Part shown: in pieces, positions 8,357-17,861 of the stretch
Position numbering within the stretch: the first letter of the stretch is position 1
Layout of the letters: every line of letters starts with the position of its first letter
Source: Lachnospiraceae bacterium
Lineage (GTDB): Bacteria > Bacillota_A > Clostridia > Lachnospirales > Lachnospiraceae
Length of the DNA: 64,000 nucleotides
Assembly (NCBI GenBank): GCA_004556565.1
Contig: SFGN01000009.1
Span: forward strand, 1-64,000
Direction: 5' to 3'
Translations under genes and position numbers: made by a program
Notes under the pieces: generated by a model
Databases searched by the model: none
Seen by the model: only the letters and a program-made list of their open reading frames with translations
What the model was told of the DNA's origin: nothing

Positions 8357-9643
8357 TTATTCTTCAACTGCTGCCTGTGCAATCAGTGTAATTGCATCCT
8401 GAACCGCGATATCTTCACGCATCTGGTCTTTTTCAGTTTCTCCCATCAGTTCTTTCAGTTTGTCTGCTTCCATCTGATATGCTTCTGCCATCTTATTGAT
8501 TTCTTCATCAAGACGTTCATCGGAAACTTCGATCGCTTCAGCCTTTGCAACAGCTTCCAGTGTCAGTCTTGTGCGGATTCTTCTCTCTGCCTGCGGCTTC
8601 ATCTCTTCCAGCATCTTCTCTGCCGTCAGCCCGGTGAACTGGAAATACTGCTCCATCGTCAGACCCTGCTGCTGAACACGGCGTGCAAGGTCATCAGCCT
8701 GCTGTCTTGCCTGCATATCTATCATCGGCTGCGGGATATCCATCTCTGCATTTGCCACTGCCTTCTCGATTGCCTGATTTTCCTTCTGTTCTTTTGCTTC
8801 AGCTTCCTTTTTCTCTGTCAGCCTCTTCTGGATGTCTGCCTTATACTCATCAAGCGTTTCAAACTCAGAAACATCTGATGCAAACTCGTCATCCAGTTCC
8901 GGAAGTTCTTTTTCTTTGATTGAATGAACTGTACACTTGAATACTGCCGGCTTGCCTGCAAGCTCTTCTGCCTGATATGCTTCCGGGAAAGTAACATTTA
9001 CATCAACTTCTTTATCAATCTCTGCACCGATAAGCTGCTCTTCAAATCCCGGAATAAAAGAACCGGAACCGATCGTCAGCGGATAATCCGTTCCTTTTCC
9101 GCCCTCAAATGCAACGCCGTCAACAAATCCTTCAAAATCAAGGGTTACCATATCTTTGTCCTGTACGGCACGGTCTGTAACATCAACTGTCCTTGCGTTA
9201 CGTTCACGCTCTTTGTTAATTTCTGCAAGGACATCTTCCTCTGTCACTTCAACAGAAACCTTATCTACGGTCAGCCCTTTGTACTCTCCGAGAGTGACTT
9301 CCGGCTTCACTGCAACTTCAGCTGTAAAAATAAACGGTTTGCCTTTCTCAATCTGAACAATCTCAATCATCGGCTGGGAAACCAGTTCCAGGTCACATTC
9401 GTCATATGCTTTTCCATATGCTTCCGATACAAGATGATTTGCAGCGTCATCATAGAAAATCTCCGGTCCATACATTTTTTCAATCATCTGACGCGGTACT
9501 TTTCCTTTGCGGAATCCCGGCATGGAAATTTTTCCACGCTCTTTTAAATATGCTGCCTGAAGCGCTTTTTCGAGTTCTTCTGCGGCAACTTCGATCGTCA
9601 TCTTCACCATATTGTGCTCTAACTTCTCAACCTGTAAACTCAT
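8357..9643 (-). CDS. tig: Trigger factor, ribosome-associated chaperone
   Basis: Peptidyl-prolyl isomerase/chaperone bound at the ribosomal exit tunnel. The 428 residues show the ribosome-binding signature MPGFRKGKVPRQ in the N-domain, an FKBP-type PPIase domain from about residue 150 (DKDMVTLDFEGFVDG) and a helical C-terminal chaperone domain. The ATG at 9643 is preceded by AAGGAGG; the upstream in-frame ATG at 9691 lacks support. First gene of the proteostasis run ahead of clpP (129-bp gap). Confidence 0.96.
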   Translation of the reverse strand: MSLQVEKLEHNMVKMTIEVAAEELEKALQAAYLKERGKISMPGFRKGKVPRQMIEKMYGPEIFYDDAANHLVSEAYGKAYDECDLELVSQPMIEIVQIEKGKPFIFTAEVAVKPEVTLGEYKGLTVDKVSVEVTEEDVLAEINKERERNARTVDVTDRAVQDKDMVTLDFEGFVDGVAFEGGKGTDYPLTIGSGSFIPGFEEQLIGAEIDKEVDVNVTFPEAYQAEELAGKPAVFKCTVHSIKEKELPELDDEFASDVSEFETLDEYKADIQKRLTEKKEAEAKEQKENQAIEKAVANAEMDIPQPMIDMQARQQADDLARRVQQQGLTMEQYFQFTGLTAEKMLEEMKPQAERRIRTRLTLEAVAKAEAIEVSDERLDEEINKMAEAYQMEADKLKELMGETEKDQMREDIAVQDAITLIAQAAVEE

Positions 9644-9836
9644 TTTATCTTCCTCCTTGATTTGTATACTGGTTAATACGTCTGATATCATAAAACTATC
9701 TTATTATAATAAAGAATTCAAGAATGTCCTACATTCTCGCAGTCATTGAATCAGTATATCATATACATGTGTTAATTTCCAGTATTTTTTTACTTTTAGT
9801 TCAGTCATATTTACGGATGACACGTACTTAACTTTA

Positions 9837-9921
9837 CTCAAAAAAGGTCCACCGGATCTTTTTTCATATACTTGGCAACTCAAAAAGGTCCACCGGACCT
9901 TTTTTTCATATGCTTGGCAAC
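9837..9921 (-). repeat. Two tandem ~42-bp hairpin repeat units (terminator-like)
   Basis: Two consecutive units, each reading on the minus strand GTTGCCAAGYATATGAAAA followed by a stem-loop of GGTCC and GGACC arms around a short loop, then a T-run. The first unit differs from the second by a few bases. On the minus strand each is a good Rho-independent terminator. The distal tail of the second unit supplies the last codons and the TGA stop of the DJ-1 gene (9906). The same unit recurs near 17812 and 30725. Confidence 0.8.
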
Positions 9922-10466
9922 AAAAACAGGATTCCTTTTCCTACCTGCTCTGCTTTTGCGGCTCCGCAAAGCAATTCAGCCAGTTTCAGGGAAAAAGGAA
10001 TTGCTGTCCCCATCCCCCGGCTTGTTATAATATGTCCGTCCTGCACGACCGGTTCATATACAACATCCGCGCCTTCAAGTTTTTCTTCAAAAGAAGGATA
10101 GCAGCATGCTTTCCTGCCGTTCAGTAATCCGAGTCCTCCAAGTACGCTCGGTGCGGCACATATCGCTGCAATATATGCGCCTTTCTCATTCTGTATACGT
10201 AAAAGCCCGGTAAGACCTTCATGCTTTCCAAGATTTAACGTTCCCGGCATCCCTCCCGGAAGAACCAACATATCAGTCCCTTCAAAATCCATATCTTCAA
10301 ACAAAGCATCTGCCTTCACATCTATCTGATGTGCCCCATGCACCACAAGATTTCCTGTCACAGACACTGTATCAACCTCTGCTCCTGCACGGCGCAGAAT
10401 ATCAACCACCGTAAGCCCTTCAATTTCTTCAAACCCATCTGCCAAAAACACACTGACACGCTTCAT
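9906..10466 (-). CDS. DJ-1/PfpI family protein
   Basis: Class I glutamine amidotransferase-like fold, DJ-1/ThiJ/YajL type, 186 aa. The conserved acidic residue is in DGFEEIE near the N-terminus and the nucleophilic Cys is in the elbow AAICAAPSVL. The family includes glyoxalase/deglycase-like and redox chaperone activities; which applies cannot be told. Start chosen at ATG 10466 because CGGAGG precedes it and homologues begin MKRVSVFLADGFEE; a longer frame to 10559 lacks a site. The extreme C-terminus (LPSI-stop) is encoded by the terminator repeat. Confidence 0.88.
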   Translation of the reverse strand: MKRVSVFLADGFEEIEGLTVVDILRRAGAEVDTVSVTGNLVVHGAHQIDVKADALFEDMDFEGTDMLVLPGGMPGTLNLGKHEGLTGLLRIQNEKGAYIAAICAAPSVLGGLGLLNGRKACCYPSFEEKLEGADVVYEPVVQDGHIITSRGMGTAIPFSLKLAELLCGAAKAEQVGKGILFLLPSI

Positions 10467-10669
10467 ATTATTTAATCCTCCGTTATTCTTCAACATTTTC
10501 AGTTCTGCATTCAGTTTATCAAAAGACCCGGATAAATGCAATCCACAGACGTTTATCATTTACATTTTCGGGGTATCGTATTATGATAAAAACAAACTTT
10601 TAAATCATGATGTTATGATCGTATTTTTTTACCGGCCGCCGTCACAGCGGCAGATTGGAGATTAATAAT

Positions 10670-11119
10670 ATGGAAATCGAACGAAAATACTTAATAACTA
10701 AAGAAAGAATACCTTTCAATCCGGAAGAATATCCTTGTCGCCACATTGAGCAGGGATATCTGTGCACGGAACCTGTAGTACGCATACGGCAGGATAATGA
10801 TGACTATATCCTGACCTACAAATCTGTCGGAATGATGGTAAGGGAAGAGTATAATCTTCCGTTAAACAAAACCGCCTATGAACATCTGAGGACAAAAGCT
10901 GACGGACGTATCATCACCAAAGACCGTTATGTCATCCCTCTTGAAAACGGACTGAATATTGAAATGGACTTTTTCTCAGGTGATTTATCCGGGCTGATTC
11001 TTGCGGAAGTTGAATTTCCGGATGTGGAATCAGCAGAAAATTTTATCCCGCCGGAATGGTTCGGTGAGGATGTGACTCACAGTACTAAATACCACAACAG
11101 CGTTCTCAGCCGTGTGTAA
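10670..11119 (+). CDS. CYTH domain protein (triphosphate tunnel metalloenzyme family)
   Basis: 149 residues beginning MEIERKYLI, the ExExK hallmark of the CYTH/TTM superfamily (CyaB adenylate cyclase, thiamine triphosphatase, tripolyphosphatase). Further charged strands typical of the tunnel follow (VRIRQ, YILTYKS, EMDFFSGDLSGLILAEVEF). Members act on triphosphate substrates with Mg2+; the actual substrate is unknown. The ATG at 10670 has TTGGAG upstream. Small plus-strand gene lying between two minus-strand blocks, divergent from the DJ-1 gene. Confidence 0.85.
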   Translation: MEIERKYLITKERIPFNPEEYPCRHIEQGYLCTEPVVRIRQDNDDYILTYKSVGMMVREEYNLPLNKTAYEHLRTKADGRIITKDRYVIPLENGLNIEMDFFSGDLSGLILAEVEFPDVESAENFIPPEWFGEDVTHSTKYHNSVLSRV

Positions 11120-11258
11120 TAACATTTGCATGATATGTAAACATTTGTTGTCATTTTGCCTATATGCTCCGATTTGTTGCATATCAATCTATTTACAGGG
11201 AAAATTGTTATAATGATGAAAATATTGCATTAATTTTTTCTGTAAATGGAGGTGCACC

Positions 11259-11636
11259 GTGGCAAATTTACAACTTTCCAGTAATCTTTGTAATTACCGG
11301 AAATTATATGGTTACACCCAGGGTAGGCTGAGTAAGCGCCTCAATATTTCCAGACAGGCATATTCAAATTATGAGACAGGACGGCGAGATCCGGATCTGG
11401 ATCTGCTGATTCGTCTTGCAGATTTCTATCATATTACACTTGACCAGTTAGTACATCAGCCCTTCTCATCACGTAATTCTGAAATTTTAAGAGAAAACAA
11501 CACTCCTTATACAACCGGCATAGACCCGGAAACACAGGATATTTTATATCTCAATGAAAAAGAAACTACACTGATAATGAAATACAGAGAGGCAGATGAT
11601 GCAAAAAGGCAGGTCATAGATCAGATTCTGCGTTAA
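11259..11636 (+). CDS. Xre-family helix-turn-helix transcriptional regulator
   Basis: 125 residues with an N-terminal HTH_3/Xre domain: LCNYRKLYGYTQGRLSKRLN, then ISRQAYSNYETGRRDPDLD as recognition helix and following turn. The C-terminal half has no recognised ligand-binding domain. The start is a GTG preceded by TGGAGG. Such stand-alone regulators occur widely in Lachnospiraceae; no target is evident, and no toxin partner lies beside it. Confidence 0.85.
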   Translation: MANLQLSSNLCNYRKLYGYTQGRLSKRLNISRQAYSNYETGRRDPDLDLLIRLADFYHITLDQLVHQPFSSRNSEILRENNTPYTTGIDPETQDILYLNEKETTLIMKYREADDAKRQVIDQILR

Positions 11637-11692
11637 TAAGGAAATGTGAGGAAAAACATCAGCTCTATTTTTCACTAATCAATAAGCATAAA

Positions 11693-11740
11693 ACACCGCT
11701 GCAGGCTAACTTAATAATCTGCAGCGGTGTCTTTCATTTT
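11693..11740 (+). terminator. Rho-independent terminator, possibly bidirectional
   Basis: Perfect 12-bp inverted repeat ACACCGCTGCAG / CTGCAGCGGTGT with a 14-base loop, followed on the plus strand by CTTTCATTTT. It lies between the Xre gene and the convergent hom gene and can serve both. Confidence 0.8.
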
Positions 11741-11821
11741 ATAAATAATCTTTATGATAACCTGAAACATTTTTAAATCATCATATGTCAACAGATGTCA
11801 TACATAATAATATGGAACAAC

Positions 11822-13039
11822 TCATCCTTCCAAACGGATCATATGAAGAATATCTTCAAACTGCCCTGCTTTCTCCGCATATTCTTTCTCTGTCATAGTG
11901 CCGGTGACAAACCCGAACTCGCCGTCCAGGCCATCCACTCTGATAATCTCAACCGGCCCGAAGCTGTTTTCAAGGGCTTCTTTCATCTCTTCCGCATTGC
12001 CTTTTATCCGTACAAAGAACTGCTTGCTTGTATCTGCAATAGGAACAAGTTTAAGCTTTGTGCTTCTCCAGATTGTCATGATATTGCGGTGAAGATGCTT
12101 CGCGGCATCAACAACATCTGCCACCACCGCGCTTGCCGTCGGAAGTTTTCCGGCTCCGCTTCCATAAAACATTGCATCTCCAAGTACATTTCCATGTACA
12201 AAAATTGCATTGAACACATCATTAACGTTATAAAGCGGGTGATCTTTTTTCAAAAGATACGGTGCAACGATCGCGGACAGACAGTCCCCCTGACGTTTGC
12301 TGGAGGCAAGCAGTTTAATTGTCATTCCCATTGCTTTCGCATACATCATATCTTCTTTTGTAATTTTTGTAATGCCCTCTGTATAAATGTCCTCAAAGTC
12401 AACCTGATGTCCTGAAATCAGAGAAGAGAGAATTGCAATCTTGCGGCATGCATCGTACCCTTCAACATCTGCTTCCGGATTGCGTTCCGCATATCCTTTT
12501 GCCTGTGCTTCCTTCAGCACTTCATCGTAATCAGCACCCTCGTAAAACATTTTAGTCATCATATAATTTGTTGTTCCGTTCAGGATACCTGTGATTTCTT
12601 CGATTGAATCAGCTGTCATGGAAGAGTTAAGCGGCCGGATGATCGGGATCCCGCCTCCTACGCTCGCCTCAAACAGGAAGTTAATATTCTTCTCCCTTGC
12701 AATAGAAAGTAATTCTGCGGCATGTTTTGCAACAAGTGCTTTATTAGAAGTCGCTACGCTCTTTCCGGCAAGAAGACATTTCTTGACAAACGTGTATGCC
12801 GGCTCGACACCGCCCATTACTTCAACCACGATCCGCACCTCAGGGTCATTCAGAATCACATCAAAATCATGGACAAGGATTTCCTGAACCGGGTCTCCCG
12901 GGAAATCTCTCAGATCCAGAACATATTTAATCCTGATCTCATCTCCAACTCTCTGGTTGATAAGGGCACCGTTCGTTTTGATAACTTCCACTACACCTGA
13001 TCCGACAGTGCCATATCCCAATACTGCTATATTTACCAT
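11822..13039 (-). CDS. hom: Homoserine dehydrogenase
   Basis: NAD(P)H-dependent reduction of aspartate semialdehyde to homoserine, the branch point to threonine and methionine. The 405-residue protein has the Rossmann motif GYGTVGSGVVEV, the substrate-binding central domain with GGGIPIIRPLNSS and GTTNYMMTKM, and a C-terminal ~75-residue ACT-type regulatory domain (FVRIKGNAEEMK onward) expected to mediate threonine feedback. GGAGG precedes the ATG. It lies downstream of prfB (41 bp), same strand; dapB of the same aspartate family is 5.4 kb away. Confidence 0.95.
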   Translation of the reverse strand: MVNIAVLGYGTVGSGVVEVIKTNGALINQRVGDEIRIKYVLDLRDFPGDPVQEILVHDFDVILNDPEVRIVVEVMGGVEPAYTFVKKCLLAGKSVATSNKALVAKHAAELLSIAREKNINFLFEASVGGGIPIIRPLNSSMTADSIEEITGILNGTTNYMMTKMFYEGADYDEVLKEAQAKGYAERNPEADVEGYDACRKIAILSSLISGHQVDFEDIYTEGITKITKEDMMYAKAMGMTIKLLASSKRQGDCLSAIVAPYLLKKDHPLYNVNDVFNAIFVHGNVLGDAMFYGSGAGKLPTASAVVADVVDAAKHLHRNIMTIWRSTKLKLVPIADTSKQFFVRIKGNAEEMKEALENSFGPVEIIRVDGLDGEFGFVTGTMTEKEYAEKAGQFEDILHMIRLEG

Positions 13040-13080
13040 AATTCTTTTCCTCCATTCCTCTGACAGTCCTGTATGATTCT

Positions 13081-14185
13081 TTATGATTTCTTTGCACCCA
13101 ACCAGGCATTAATAAACGGATCAAGATTTCCGTCCAGGACGCCGTTAATATTACTGATTTCAAAATTCGTCCTGTGGTCTTTTACCATCGTATATGGCTG
13201 CATGACATAAGAACGTATCTGGCTGCCGAAATTGATATCCATCACTTCTCCTCGGATATCCGACACTTTATCTGCCTGTTCCTGCTGCTTCAGCAGATAC
13301 AGCTTTGCCTTGAGCATCTGCATCGCCTTATCTTTATTCTGATGCTGGGAACGTTCATTCTGACACTGCACAACAATTCCGGTCGGAATATGTGTAATCC
13401 GGATTGCCGAAGAAGTCTTATTGATATGCTGTCCCCCGGCACCGCTGGAACGGTATGTGTCAATCCTAAGATCATCCTCATTGATGTCAATTTCAATATT
13501 GTCTTCAATATCCGGCATGACATCACAGGAAGCAAACGAGGTTTGCCTTTTTCCGGCCGCATTAAACGGAGAAATACGCACCAGACGGTGTATCCCTTTC
13601 TCAGATTTAAGATAGCCATATGCATTCTCACCTGCGACTTCAAAAGTTACACCTTTGATTCCTGCCACATCACCTTCAAGATAGTCAAGGACTTCCAGTG
13701 AAAATCCTTTTTTCTCTGCCCACCGGCTGTACATACGGTAAAGTATGTTCGTCCAGTCACAGGCTTCTGTTCCTCCGGCACCCGCATGAAGGGTCACGAT
13801 TGCATTATTCTTATCATATTCACCGGTCAGAAGCGTCTGTATTCTGAGTTCTTCAAACTCTTCCTCAAACCGCTGCATCTCAGCCTGTATCTCTTCTATT
13901 GTTTCATCGTCCGGATCTTCCTCGCTCATTTCAATCAAAAGCCCCAGGTCCTCATGGTCGGCAAACATTTTTTCAATCTTCTTCACTGAATCCTGAAGGC
14001 TCTTCAGTGTTTTCATCACCTGTTGGGATTCCTCCGGGTTATCCCAGAATCCGGGTTCCTCTATTCTTCGTTCCAGTTCCTCGATTCTTTCTTTCTTTGA
14101 CGCCAGGTCAAAGTGAATCCCTCAAATCTTTCAGCGGTTCTTCATATGCACCCAGATTCTGTTTCATTTCATCCAGCAAAACCAC
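13081..14185 (-). CDS. prfB: Peptide chain release factor 2, with programmed +1 frameshift
   Basis: RF2 terminates at UGA/UAA. The main frame (13081 to about 14110) contains the GGQ motif in SSGAGGQHINKT and the RF2-type codon-recognition region. The first 25 codons lie in another frame: from GTG at 14185 (AGAGGTG site upstream) the protein begins MVLLDEMKQNLGAYEEPLKD, reaches CTT-TGA-C at 14107-14113, and continues in the +1 frame as LDLASKKERIEELE. This is the classical autoregulatory shift. Frameshifted product is 367 aa, normal for the family. Confidence 0.93.
14107..14122 (-). promoter_or_regulatory. prfB programmed +1 frameshift site
   Basis: Minus strand reads AGGGATTCACTTTGAC: an internal SD-like AGGG five bases before CTT, then the in-frame TGA stop (14108-14110). 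When RF2 is scarce, ribosomes slip from CUU to UUU/GAC and make RF2. The pattern matches known RF2 shift sites (CUU UGA C). Confidence 0.9.
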
Positions 14186-14249
14186 CTTAATCACCTCTTT
14201 CAAATATCTTTATTTTTAATTCCATTGTTAACTTCTGCAGTCAGACAGT

Positions 14250-16826
14250 TCAGATTTTCTTTCTTCCGCAGCACTGCTTATACTTTTTACCGCTTCCGCA
14301 CGGGCAGAGGTCATTCGGATATATTTTCTTCTCTTCCCGCTTTTTCGGTGCTTTCACAGCAGTGTCATCTTTATTTGTTCCTGTAACTTTTGCGACCTGC
14401 TCACGTTCTACCTTCTGCTCGATACGGATATGGAATAAGGTGCGGATCGTCATTTCCGCAATCGAATTAGTCATATCTCCGAACATATCATATCCCGCCA
14501 TCTTATACTCAACCAGCGGATCTCTTTGTCCGTATGCCTGAAGTCCGATACCCTGACGGAGCTGATCCATATCATCAATATGGCTCATCCATCTCGTATC
14601 TATTGCTCTGAGCAGGATAACACGCTCTGCTTCACGTATCTGTTCTGCCTCCGGGAATTCAGCCTCCTTCGCTTCATAGGCTTTCACAGCTTTTTCTTTC
14701 AGGAAATGCTTGAGTTCTTTCTGGCTCATGCCTTTCATTTCGTCAACCGTCGGGAATTCAAGCTGGGGAGCAACATCATGAAGATTGACCTCAAGACCTG
14801 TTATATCCCATTCTTCTGTCCCGACATCAGGAGAAATGTAACGGTCCACCGTATTCTCGACATATTCTGTTATCATATTATATACAGTATCCCGCATGCT
14901 TTCCCCGTTCAGTACACGACGTCTTTCCGCATAAATAATCTCCCGCTGTTCGTTCATTACCTGATCGTATTCCAACAGGTTCTTACGGATCTCAAAGTTA
15001 TTATTTTCAATCTTTTTCTGTGCCTTTTCAATTGCACCTGAAAGCATCTTATGTTCAATCTGTTCTCCGTCTGCCACGCCCAGCGCGTTAAATGCACTCA
15101 TCAGCTTTTCTGATCCGAACAGACGCATCAGGTCATCCTCCAGGGCGATATAAAAACGAGATTCTCCCGGATCGCCCTGACGTCCGGAACGTCCGCGCAG
15201 CTGGTTATCGATACGACGGGATTCATGACGCTCTGTACCGATAATTTTCAGTCCCCCGGCTGCCCTCGCCTCTTCATCCAGCTTGATGTCCGTACCACGT
15301 CCTGCCATATTGGTGGCAATGGTAACTGCTCCGTGTACGCCCGCATCCGCAACGATCTGTGCCTCCATCTCATGGAATTTGGCATTCAGCACATTATGCG
15401 GAATTCCTTCTTTTTTCAGCATCTTGCTGAGCAGCTCGGACACTTCGATAGTGATCGTGCCGACCAGAACCGGCTGTCCTGTCGCATGTGCCTCTTTGAC
15501 TGCCTGCACAACAGCCTCATATTTTTCACGTTTTGTCTTGTAAACCGCATCGTCCAGGTCTTCTCTCTGAACCGGAAGATTTGTAGGTATTTCAATTACA
15601 TCCATCCCGTAAATATCACGGAACTCTCTTTCTTCTGTAAGGGCAGTACCGGTCATACCGCACTTTTTATCAAATTTGTTGAAAAGATTCTGAAAAGTAA
15701 TCGTAGCCAGCGTTCTGCTCTCTCTCTTGACTTTTACATGTTCCTTCGCTTCAATTGCCTGATGCAGGCCGTCAGAATAACGGCGTCCCGGCATGATACG
15801 GCCGGTAAACTCATCAACGATCAGAACTTCTCCTTCCGGTGTTACTACGTAGTCCTGATCACGGTGCATCAGGTTATGTGCCCGGAGAGCAAGAATGATA
15901 TTATGCTGGATTTCAAGATTTTCCGGATCGGCAAGGTTATCAATATGGAAGAATTTTTCAACTTTCTTCACGCCGTCTTCCGTCAGGTTGACATTCTTTT
16001 CCTTTTCATTGACGATATAATCCCCGGTTTCCTCGATATCTTCGCCCATAATGGCATTCATCTTCGTAAATTCACCGCTTGCCTCTCCCCGTTCGAGCTG
16101 GCCTGCCAGAATGTCACATGCCTCGTAAAGCTTTGTCGACTTTCCGCTCTGCCCGGAAATAATCAGCGGTGTCCTCGCCTCATCGATCAATACAGAGTCA
16201 ACCTCATCGATAATCGCATAATGAAGCCCTCTCTGAACAAGCTGTTCTTTATAAATCACCATATTATCACGCAGATAATCGAAACCAAGTTCATTATTTG
16301 TCACATAGGTGATATCACAATTGTAGGCTTCCCGGCGCTCTGCATTTTCCATGCTGTTGAGGACAACTCCGACCTTCAGGCCCAGGAACTCATGAACCTT
16401 CCCCATCCAGTCCGCGTCACGGCTTGCCAGATAATCATTGACCGTTACAATGTGAACTCCTTTTCCCTCCAGGGCATTCAGATATGCCGGAAGCGTGGAT
16501 ACGAGCGTCTTTCCTTCTCCTGTCCTCATCTCGGCAATTCTCCCCTGGTGGAGAATCACACCTCCGATAAGCTGCACACGATAATGACGCATTCCCAGAA
16601 CACGGACGGATGCCTCACGCACGACCGCGTATGCCTCGGGAAGAATGTCATCCAATGTTTCTCCCTCACTGAGACGCTGCTTAAATTCTCTCGTCTTATC
16701 TCTCAGTTCCTCGTCCGAGAGTGCCTGCATTTCCGGCTCCAGTGATTCGATACGATCCACGATCGGATAGATCCGTTTCAGCTCATGTTCGCTGTGGGTA
16801 CCAAAAATCTTTTCAAAAAAACCCAT
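14250..16826 (-). CDS. secA: Protein translocase ATPase SecA
   Basis: Motor of Sec-dependent secretion (858 aa). DEAD-type nucleotide site with MRTGEGKTLVST, the Walker B/DEVDSVLIDEARTPLIISG segment, the preprotein-crosslinking domain, motif IATNMAGRGTDIKL, and the C-terminal zinc-binding SEC-C tail CPCGSGKKYKQCC. The tail binds SecB or ribosomes in other bacteria. An in-frame TTG at 16835 is closer to the AAGGAG; the ATG at 16826 gives the usual MGFFEKIFG N-terminus. It will export the large signal-peptide proteins encoded further along. Lies upstream of prfB, same direction, as in Bacillus (secA-prfB). Confidence 0.97.
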   Translation of the reverse strand: MGFFEKIFGTHSEHELKRIYPIVDRIESLEPEMQALSDEELRDKTREFKQRLSEGETLDDILPEAYAVVREASVRVLGMRHYRVQLIGGVILHQGRIAEMRTGEGKTLVSTLPAYLNALEGKGVHIVTVNDYLASRDADWMGKVHEFLGLKVGVVLNSMENAERREAYNCDITYVTNNELGFDYLRDNMVIYKEQLVQRGLHYAIIDEVDSVLIDEARTPLIISGQSGKSTKLYEACDILAGQLERGEASGEFTKMNAIMGEDIEETGDYIVNEKEKNVNLTEDGVKKVEKFFHIDNLADPENLEIQHNIILALRAHNLMHRDQDYVVTPEGEVLIVDEFTGRIMPGRRYSDGLHQAIEAKEHVKVKRESRTLATITFQNLFNKFDKKCGMTGTALTEEREFRDIYGMDVIEIPTNLPVQREDLDDAVYKTKREKYEAVVQAVKEAHATGQPVLVGTITIEVSELLSKMLKKEGIPHNVLNAKFHEMEAQIVADAGVHGAVTIATNMAGRGTDIKLDEEARAAGGLKIIGTERHESRRIDNQLRGRSGRQGDPGESRFYIALEDDLMRLFGSEKLMSAFNALGVADGEQIEHKMLSGAIEKAQKKIENNNFEIRKNLLEYDQVMNEQREIIYAERRRVLNGESMRDTVYNMITEYVENTVDRYISPDVGTEEWDITGLEVNLHDVAPQLEFPTVDEMKGMSQKELKHFLKEKAVKAYEAKEAEFPEAEQIREAERVILLRAIDTRWMSHIDDMDQLRQGIGLQAYGQRDPLVEYKMAGYDMFGDMTNSIAEMTIRTLFHIRIEQKVEREQVAKVTGTNKDDTAVKAPKKREEKKIYPNDLCPCGSGKKYKQCCGRKKI

Positions 16827-17002
16827 AATCCGCAATTAACTCCTTTTATCTTGTATTGATTTCCACATCAGCTCCGGCACGGATTTTCCCGAATCCATGC
16901 CATACTTACTTTTCATCTTTTTCCCTGTACGGAAAGCAACCTGCCTCCACGATACACCAATCATTATTCTAACACTATCTTTCTTTAAAGTAAAGCAGAC
17001 AT

Positions 17003-17770
17003 TCACAATCCTGCGACAATCTCATACGGTATGGTTCCTCCGAACAAATCCAGTGCGCTCCCGATTGTAAAGTCCAGGTTTCCTCCGCTGAGTATCTCAA
17101 AACGTTTTAATTCCTCCAGACTTCCGATTCCTCCGGCATAGGTGACCGGAATTCTGTTCCATTCTCCCATCATCTTTACCAGATTTTCCTCCACGCCGGA
17201 AGCCTTTCCTTCAACGTCCACTCCATGTACCAGAAATTCATCACAGTATTCCGAAAGCCTGTCCATAATATTTTCTGTAAGCACGACATCCGTAAACTTC
17301 TGCCACCGGTCTGTCACAATATAATATCCTCCGTCTTTTTTTCTGCAGCTCAGATCCAGCACGACATGCGCTTTACCGACTGTATTCGCCAGGCATTCCA
17401 GATTATCCCATTTTAACTGTCCGTTTCGGAAAACCCAGGATGTTACAATAACATGACTTGCCCCTGCATCCAGATATTCCTGTGCATTATCCGCGCATAT
17501 CCCGCCCCCGATCTGTAAACCGCCCGGATATGCCGCCAGCGCCGAAAGGGCCTGCTGCCTTGTCGCCTCATAATATTCCGAATCCTTTGCGTTCAAAAGA
17601 ATAATGTGTCCGCCCCTCAGCTTATCTTTCCGGTACATTTCTGCATAATAGGAAGCATCCATCTCCGAAGAAAAATTTGTCACTGCCTGATTTCCCTTAT
17701 CCTTTAACGTCCCCCCGACAATCTGCTTCACTTTTCCGTTATGTATATCAATACATGGCCTGAATCTCAT
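17003..17770 (-). CDS. hisA: Eukaryotic-type ProFAR isomerase (HisA/HIS6)
   Basis: TIM-barrel isomerase of histidine biosynthesis converting ProFAR to PRFAR. The catalytic Asp is in RPCIDIHNGKVKQIVGG, and the phosphate-binding loops GLQIGGGI and YAGGIGS are visible. Its spacing and C-terminus resemble the eukaryotic/plant HIS6 branch rather than the common bacterial HisA. No other his gene is nearby, which is unusual for a biosynthetic enzyme. ATG at 17770 has TGGAG six bases upstream; another ATG at 17782 is less well placed. 255 aa. Confidence 0.85.
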   Translation of the reverse strand: MRFRPCIDIHNGKVKQIVGGTLKDKGNQAVTNFSSEMDASYYAEMYRKDKLRGGHIILLNAKDSEYYEATRQQALSALAAYPGGLQIGGGICADNAQEYLDAGASHVIVTSWVFRNGQLKWDNLECLANTVGKAHVVLDLSCRKKDGGYYIVTDRWQKFTDVVLTENIMDRLSEYCDEFLVHGVDVEGKASGVEENLVKMMGEWNRIPVTYAGGIGSLEELKRFEILSGGNLDFTIGSALDLFGGTIPYEIVAGL

Positions 17771-17811
17771 ACCATTCTCCATTCCGCCGCTTTTTTAATC
17801 GGCACAAAATC

Positions 17812-17855
17812 ACTCAAAAAAGGTCCACCGGACCTTTTTTCATATGCTTGGCAAC
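17812..17855 (-). repeat. Single ~42-bp hairpin repeat unit (terminator-like)
   Basis: Minus strand GTTGCCAAGCATATGAAAA followed by the GGTCC/GGACC stem-loop and a T-run, identical in its core to the unit ending at 9921. It lies between the lipoprotein gene and hisA, about 100 bp beyond the lipoprotein stop. Confidence 0.8.
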
Positions 17856-17861
17856 ACACAA

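Noticed and set aside
9837..9921. Repeat units considered as a CRISPR array
   Set aside because: Units abut with no unique spacers of 25-40 bp, copies are scattered singly, and no cas genes are present.
14108..14110. In-frame TGA early in prfB read as a pseudogene-making frameshift error
   Set aside because: Context CTT-TGA-C with an upstream SD-like AGGG is the conserved programmed frameshift.
15225..16745. Long plus-strand reading frame of about 506 codons
   Set aside because: It lies wholly inside secA in antisense, has no ribosome binding site, and its amino-acid content (Cys/His/Ile rich) is that of a shadow frame.
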